DNA of 64,000 nt from Flammulina velutipes (lineage: Eukaryota; Basidiomycota; Agaricomycetes; Agaricales; Physalacriaceae): assembly GCA_011800155.1 (NCBI GenBank), contig CM022373.1, forward strand, positions 2,666,001 through 2,730,000, written 5' to 3'. The notes beneath the pieces were generated by a model. It saw nothing but the letters and a program-made list of their open reading frames with translations, was not told where the DNA came from and ran no database searches. Of the stretch, positions 59,692 to 64,000 are shown piece by piece; the stretch's first letter is position 1; every line of letters starts with the position of its first letter. A program made the translations under genes and the position numbers.

Positions 59692-61615
59692 ATGTTTGGT
59701 CCTAGATTTCTCAACAGCTTCGGGATCGCCGTCGCGATAGCGGCTCTTGCTGCCCAAGCCCAAGATCTGGGTGTCCCTCAGTCATGGAAGGTATGTAAAC
59801 CTATTTCAAGCACTTCAACGCGGAAGTTGACCCTGTTTGTAGGACAAGGACAACCACCATTCGCTGGACGAACGTAAATCCATCTCTCAGAAGGGCATTG
59901 ATCGTATGCTCCGGGAATTGGATCGTAACACTGGGGAATTTAGAGGTATGTTCGTTATGCTTCCCAGTGTGCGATGTGTTCACAATCGTGCATCGCAGGC
60001 ATCGACTTCTGGCAATCGGGCAATGTCTATACAGCGATGGTGCACCAAGATGTCTATGCGGGAAACCACAAGAACAAGGATACTGTTGTGGAAATGTTGA
60101 AGAAAGTGTTCAAGAATCATAAGAATTATGATAAATATCAGTATGTCCTTCCTCTGCCATTGTCGCCATGTCGTTTACCGTTTCGTAGGGTGAGTATCTG
60201 TCGGACTTTTGAATGGAAGCTTGAATTTCATATCGAATCAGTACAACGATGATGCCCTGTGGTGGGCTCAATCCGCTATGCACGCCTACAATGCATACGG
60301 GAGGAGTGTAAGACGTCTCGTTCCCTTGACGTATTACCATCGTGGCTAAGATTGCTATAGGACAAAGAACTCCTTGGTCATGTTGTCGACACTTGGAAAG
60401 CTGTATCGGCATAGTAAGTTGCTCCTCTGTTCCTCTACTTCCTTTCGAGTGCATTGTATTAAATCTGGCATGCAGTGTAATTACCGCAGCTGACGTCGAA
60501 GTGAACAGACATCCTCACAAGATTACGATCAAAGGGAAGTGTGCAGACAGTGAGTTCATCATCGTGTTAAGTACTGAACGCCGAATTCTGAATTCTCGAC
60601 AGAGTCTATGGAAGGAGCCGTGTTTTGGGTACGTTCATCTGTCTGCGACATGCATTTTACTAGTGTGTTGACAGGATTCTGTATAGCGTCCTGGAGAACC
60701 AGACAATTCTGTAAATTCGATAACGACTGGGTGAGTTCGTTCTACTAAACCGCCGACGCACCATACTTACTTGAATGTCATTTTTAGATTATTTCTCACG
60801 TATGACCACTGATTTCGTCTGGTTGAATCCTCAACTGACATTCGCTATAGATTGTCTGCTTACTTGGCGGAGGCCACCAAAGACACAAAGTATAGGGATG
60901 CTGCAATTCGAAGTGCCAAATGGATTCAACGCTTGAACATGAAGGACAATATCGTTTTGGACTCGTTCGATGCAAGCAATTGCCATCGAGCAAATCCCGG
61001 ATGGATATTCACATATAATAGTGGAAAGTACATGGAGGGGCTGAGTGTGTTGAAGGATGTCACCGGCGACGGTGCCTGGGGGAAACTGTACGTGTGTTCT
61101 GCGTCTGGTGGCAGTCCATGGTTGACCCCCCGGTGTTCATAGGCTGGTCGAAATTGCCGCTGCTACGATAAAGGGCAAACATTGGCAAGGAGATAACGGT
61201 ATCATCAAGGAGGGCTCTAGCCCAGACAAGAACGACTCCGGTGTCGGGTTCAAAGGTGCGAAATTCGTAATTAAGATGTTCGTCAATCTCATCACTGACT
61301 GATTCACTTAGCTGTGTTCATACGCGGGCTCACCGAGGTGCACGAGCGTACCAAAAAATCCAATCGGGATTTGCAGATCCTCATCCATAGCTATGTTTGC
61401 GTTCAGGTGAGAACATAACGTCGCGCATGGGAGAGTGAAATTGACTTTGACCCTACCACCAGTATAATGCTATCCTCGCTTTGGCAAAGAACCACAATAA
61501 CGAGTATCCGTCTTCGTGGGCGGCCGATCCCAAGACATATAAGCATAAATATACGTCGTGGGGCCAGCTGGCGGCTTTGGATACTCTTGTTGGGGCGATA
61601 CCAACGACTACTTGA
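59692..61615 (+). CDS. Secreted GH76 alpha-1,6-mannanase-like protein, copy 1
   Basis: Fourteen exons give 405 residues: 59692-59790, 59843-59945, 59999-60140, 60189 (one base), 60242-60307, 60361-60413, 60476-60549, 60603-60628, 60687-60730, 60788-60799 (12 nt), 60851-61087, 61143-61255, 61312-61406, 61463-61615. A signal peptide is present (FLNSFGIAVAIAALAAQAQ). GH76 marks are YNDDALWWAQSAMHAYNAYG with the catalytic Asp pair, MEGAVFWRPGE, ITTGLFLTLSAYLAEATKD, FTYNSGKYMEGLSVL, GDNGIIKEGSSPDKNDSGVGFKAVFIRGL, and SWGQLAALDTLVGAI. GH76 proteins (Dcw1/Dfg5 kin) cleave or transfer alpha-1,6-mannan and help cross-link cell-wall glycoproteins. No GPI tail is visible. Confidence 0.85.
60189..60189 (+). 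other. One-nucleotide exon in GH76 copy 1
   Basis: Introns 60141-60188 (GTATGT..GTAG) and 60190-60241 (GTGAGT..TCAG) leave a single G, completing CAG between TAT and TAC. No single intron over this stretch keeps the frame into YNDDALWW. Confidence 0.65.
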
Positions 61616-61710
61616 TTAGATACCTTTTTATTTGGAACTGTAGCGTAGTAACTTATACTTATCTGATATGTATTGAAGAAATTTCACCTTGGCTGTATTT
61701 TGCCTGCGGC

Positions 61711-62060
61711 CGACCGTCATCTTTGTACCACCATCATGCCCACAAGACGTTCCTCCAACGCTTGTCCTCACGAGCGCCTCAGGGCGATCTCGAGACCAAA
61801 AGAATAACTAAAGCGATTTACTCATAGTGATTCTGTTTGGTGGTGGCGAGGCGAGCCTTCTTGGTCTACTAGGTGAGGGCTGGATTTGCACTTTTCTCAC
61901 ACGTTTTTCTCAAGAAACACCGCTATTTGGTTCCATGGAGATACATATATGTGCACCGATGCTTTTTACACGAAGGAACTGGACGTTCAAGACTTGGAGA
62001 AAAGAGGATCTACCTCGGACGGATGGACGGATGCCCCAAACTAGGATGGAGATCTGAATC
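61711..62060 (+). pseudogene. Decayed partial copy of the Mtq1-type gene
   Basis: Matches to the intact gene are plain: cgttcctccaacgcttg (61749) versus tgttcctccaacgcttg (58182), then a match to the intron 3' end and exon 2 (tatttggttccatggagata versus catttggttctttggaaata), and tggacgttcaa. The methyltransferase core, including the NPPY region, is missing, and several frame breaks are present. It cannot encode an active enzyme. Confidence 0.75.
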
Positions 62061-62673
62061 ATCTTTTAATTGTCATCTTCGCCGAGCACGGGCCAGCCTA
62101 CCATTTCAACCCACCAACTTAAGCTAAGCTCACGACCGTGGTCGTTGCTACCCGTCTGCAGACGGGTGATGGACCTAATGTTGACTTTCCAATGTTGACC
62201 TAGCGTTTACCTTTAGTACGAATCGCATCGTGCTTTCGAACCCCTTGAACTCGAGGTCCTACGGGCTTCGAGCTCCAAGTCCTTGTGCTCGCTGGTCACC
62301 AGCTACCTCTCATTCCTATCTCCTCGAGGCTGCTTGGGCCATGTTACCCTTCTCAGGAACATTGTCTCCCGACGGAATTCAGAGGCGGCCTCATGCGACC
62401 CTTTGCCGTCGTTCAGGTAGCGGTAGTGTACGTCTCCTCCGAGGGCGGGCTACGTAGGTAACCTTACTGCCTTAAGCGTCACCATCTGGTACGTCCCTAC
62501 GATCATCGCGATATGCAACGCCTGCCACCCGGTATGTAGACTTGATTATGATTTCCACGTAACAACGTGTTCCTTTCGTTTCAGATTAGAGTTCAAGTCT
62601 TTTTTGATGCCTCATAAATGGAAGTTCGACCTGGTTAGTCGTTTCCCTCACATCTGTCTCCCGCTCACTACTT

Positions 62674-64000
62674 ATGTTCGGTGCTAGAACACTCAGCAGC
62701 CTCGGGATCGCTGTTACCATACTAGCGGCCTTGGAGGGGCAAGCTCAAGATCTCAGTGTCCCGGGAACATGGAGGGTATTTCGATCAGTTGCACGCCTCA
62801 CCGTGGAAGCTAATCTGTATTAGGAATACTCGAACAAAAAGTCATTGGACGAACGTATAGCTATATCTCAGAGAGGCATCGACCGTATTGTCCGGGAATT
62901 GGATCGTAACACAGGGGAGTTCTCTGGTATGTCTATCGCTTTTCTTAGTGCACGACGTGTTCATAACGGGCGGTGTAGGCATTGGTTGGTGGCAATCAGG
63001 AAATGTGTATACAGCCATGGTACACCAAGATGTCTATGCGAAGAACCAGAAGAACAAAGACACCGTCGTGGCGATGTTGAACAGGGCATACGAGCGTTAT
63101 TCGCATTATGATGCATTCAAGTAAGTTATGATCATATCTTTCTACCATTCAATTGTGGCCATGGGATTTATTGTTTTGTAGAGTACGTATTTGGGACCAC
63201 GATTTGTGAAAGATGAGCTTGAGATCATTCTAGTTCAACGACGATGCCCTATGGTGGGCTCAGTCCGCTATGCACGCCCATAATGCATATGGGGTAAAAT
63301 ACCTCGTTTTCTATCATGTTTTGTCGTGACTGAGATCACCACAGGACCAAGGCCTCCTTAACCATGTCGTCGACACCTGGAACTTTGTGTCTACATAGTA
63401 AGTTTATCCTCTGTGCCTCGTGTGACTTGTATTCACTACGGCGCGTAGTGTCATTACCGCAGATCATGTCAAAGGCAAGAAGCATCCTCTCAAGGATTTT
63501 ACCCTGTTTGATAAGTGTGAGGATAGTGAGTTTTCCTTCGGATTGTTGTGCATCTTGCTTGCTGACCAGCCTTTTTTCCCTAACAGCTACAGTATCTAGT
63601 ATGGAAGGTGGTGTGTTTTGGGTATGTCTATCTGTCGCAGCTCTCTTATATCGTATTCACGGTGTTCTCTATAGCGCCCCAATGAACAAGATCAAGGTGT
63701 AAATTCGGTAACGACTGGGTAAGTGCTCAGAACACCCACGCGAGAGGACCACAGCTAATGGAGTCATTTTCAGATTATATCTGACGTATGACCAACTGCA
63801 TTTTTTTTAGAAAGCTCCACTGACACCCCCGCAGATTATCTGCTTATCTGGCGGAGGCTACTAAAGACAACAAATACAAGGACGCCGCTATCCGAAGCGC
63901 CAGATGGATTCAACGTTTGAACTTGAAGGACAATATTGTTTTGGATACTGTCAACGCACATGATTGCAAACGATCTCCGGAGTCGTGGAAGTTCACGTAT
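62674..64000 (+). CDS. Secreted GH76 alpha-1,6-mannanase-like protein, copy 2 (partial)
   Basis: The gene runs off the right edge. Exons seen: 62674-62775, 62824-62926, 62979-63120, one base at 63182, 63234-63293, 63345-63397, then further exons matching copy 1 through LSAYLAEATKDNKYKDAAI near the edge. The signal peptide is LGIAVTILAALEGQAQ. FNDDALWWAQSAMHAHNAYG keeps the catalytic Asp pair. Exon boundaries and phases equal those of copy 1, including the 12-nt exon and the one-base exon (A here, giving AAA). No stop or frameshift is seen, so it is probably functional. Its neighbour in the duplication, the Mtq1 copy, is dead, which suggests that selection has kept only the GH76 gene. Confidence 0.82.
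63182..63182 (+). other. One-nucleotide exon in GH76 copy 2
   Basis: Introns 63121-63181 (GTAAGT..GTAG) and 63183-63233 (GTACGT..CTAG) leave a single A, completing AAA before TTC AAC GAC. It is the same arrangement as in copy 1, although the intron sequences have diverged. Confidence 0.65.

Larger units (their letters stand above)
58154..61625. repeat. Left unit of tandem segmental duplication B (intact)
   Basis: It contains the Mtq1-type gene and the first GH76 gene. The same order, including the spacer, recurs from about 61711 onward. Confidence 0.7.
61711..64000. repeat. Right unit of tandem segmental duplication B
   Basis: Decayed Mtq1 copy, matching spacer, then GH76 copy 2, in the same order and orientation as 58154-61625. 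It continues beyond the window. Confidence 0.7.

Overview
The window looks like a chromosome segment from a mushroom-forming basidiomycete (Agaricomycetes). Genes are split by many short introns of about 44-60 nt with GT..AG ends, intergenic spaces are small, and the families are typical of the group: GH79, GH76 and six-hairpin glycosidases, pirin, Nudix, anoctamin, and a Helitron with a Pif1-type helicase. I assembled gene models by hand from splice signals and reading-frame continuity. Nearly all close to an exact multiple of three. No tRNA, rRNA or CRISPR array was seen.

Layout. 1-8.9 kb (+): secreted GH79 glucuronidase-like enzyme, sugar transporter, F-box protein and shikimate/quinate dehydrogenase-like protein. 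8.6-11.1 kb: a tandem segmental duplication holding an intact four-helix membrane gene (-) and a decayed second copy. 11.2-22 kb: TPR-like protein (-), EngB-type GTPase (-), pirin (+), small hypothetical protein (+), six-hairpin glycosidase (+) and a 17-exon allantoate-permease-type transporter (-).

23.6-35.05 kb is one large Helitron whose two ends I can define. It encodes a Rep/helicase and a second 280-residue protein that may bind single-stranded DNA. It has itself been invaded twice. A 2.48 kb non-coding palindromic transposon with 1.06 kb inverted arms and a 5-bp target duplication splits the Rep domain between its HUH motif and its tyrosine motif. A 0.92 kb non-autonomous Helitron of the same end family sits in reverse orientation inside an intron of the accessory gene and carries four hairpin repeats with compensatory stem changes.

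35.3-58 kb is a dense housekeeping region: Nudix hydrolase (+), ammonium transporter (-), methyltransferase with a long disordered N-terminus (+), Rsa4/Notchless (-), Hul5-type HECT ligase (-), small glycine-rich secreted protein (+), Ett1/Nro1-type protein (-), kinesin-14 (-), anoctamin/Ist2 (+) and a coiled-coil protein (-). Several neighbours share divergent promoters of 120-195 bp.

58.2 kb to the end: a second tandem segmental duplication. The left unit has an intact Mtq1-type release-factor methyltransferase and an intact 14-exon GH76 gene. The right unit has a broken methyltransferase copy and a second GH76 gene that runs off the window. Both GH76 genes require a one-nucleotide exon.

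The strongest second-look items are the palindromic element, the covarying hairpins, the Helitron accessory protein and the one-nucleotide exon.
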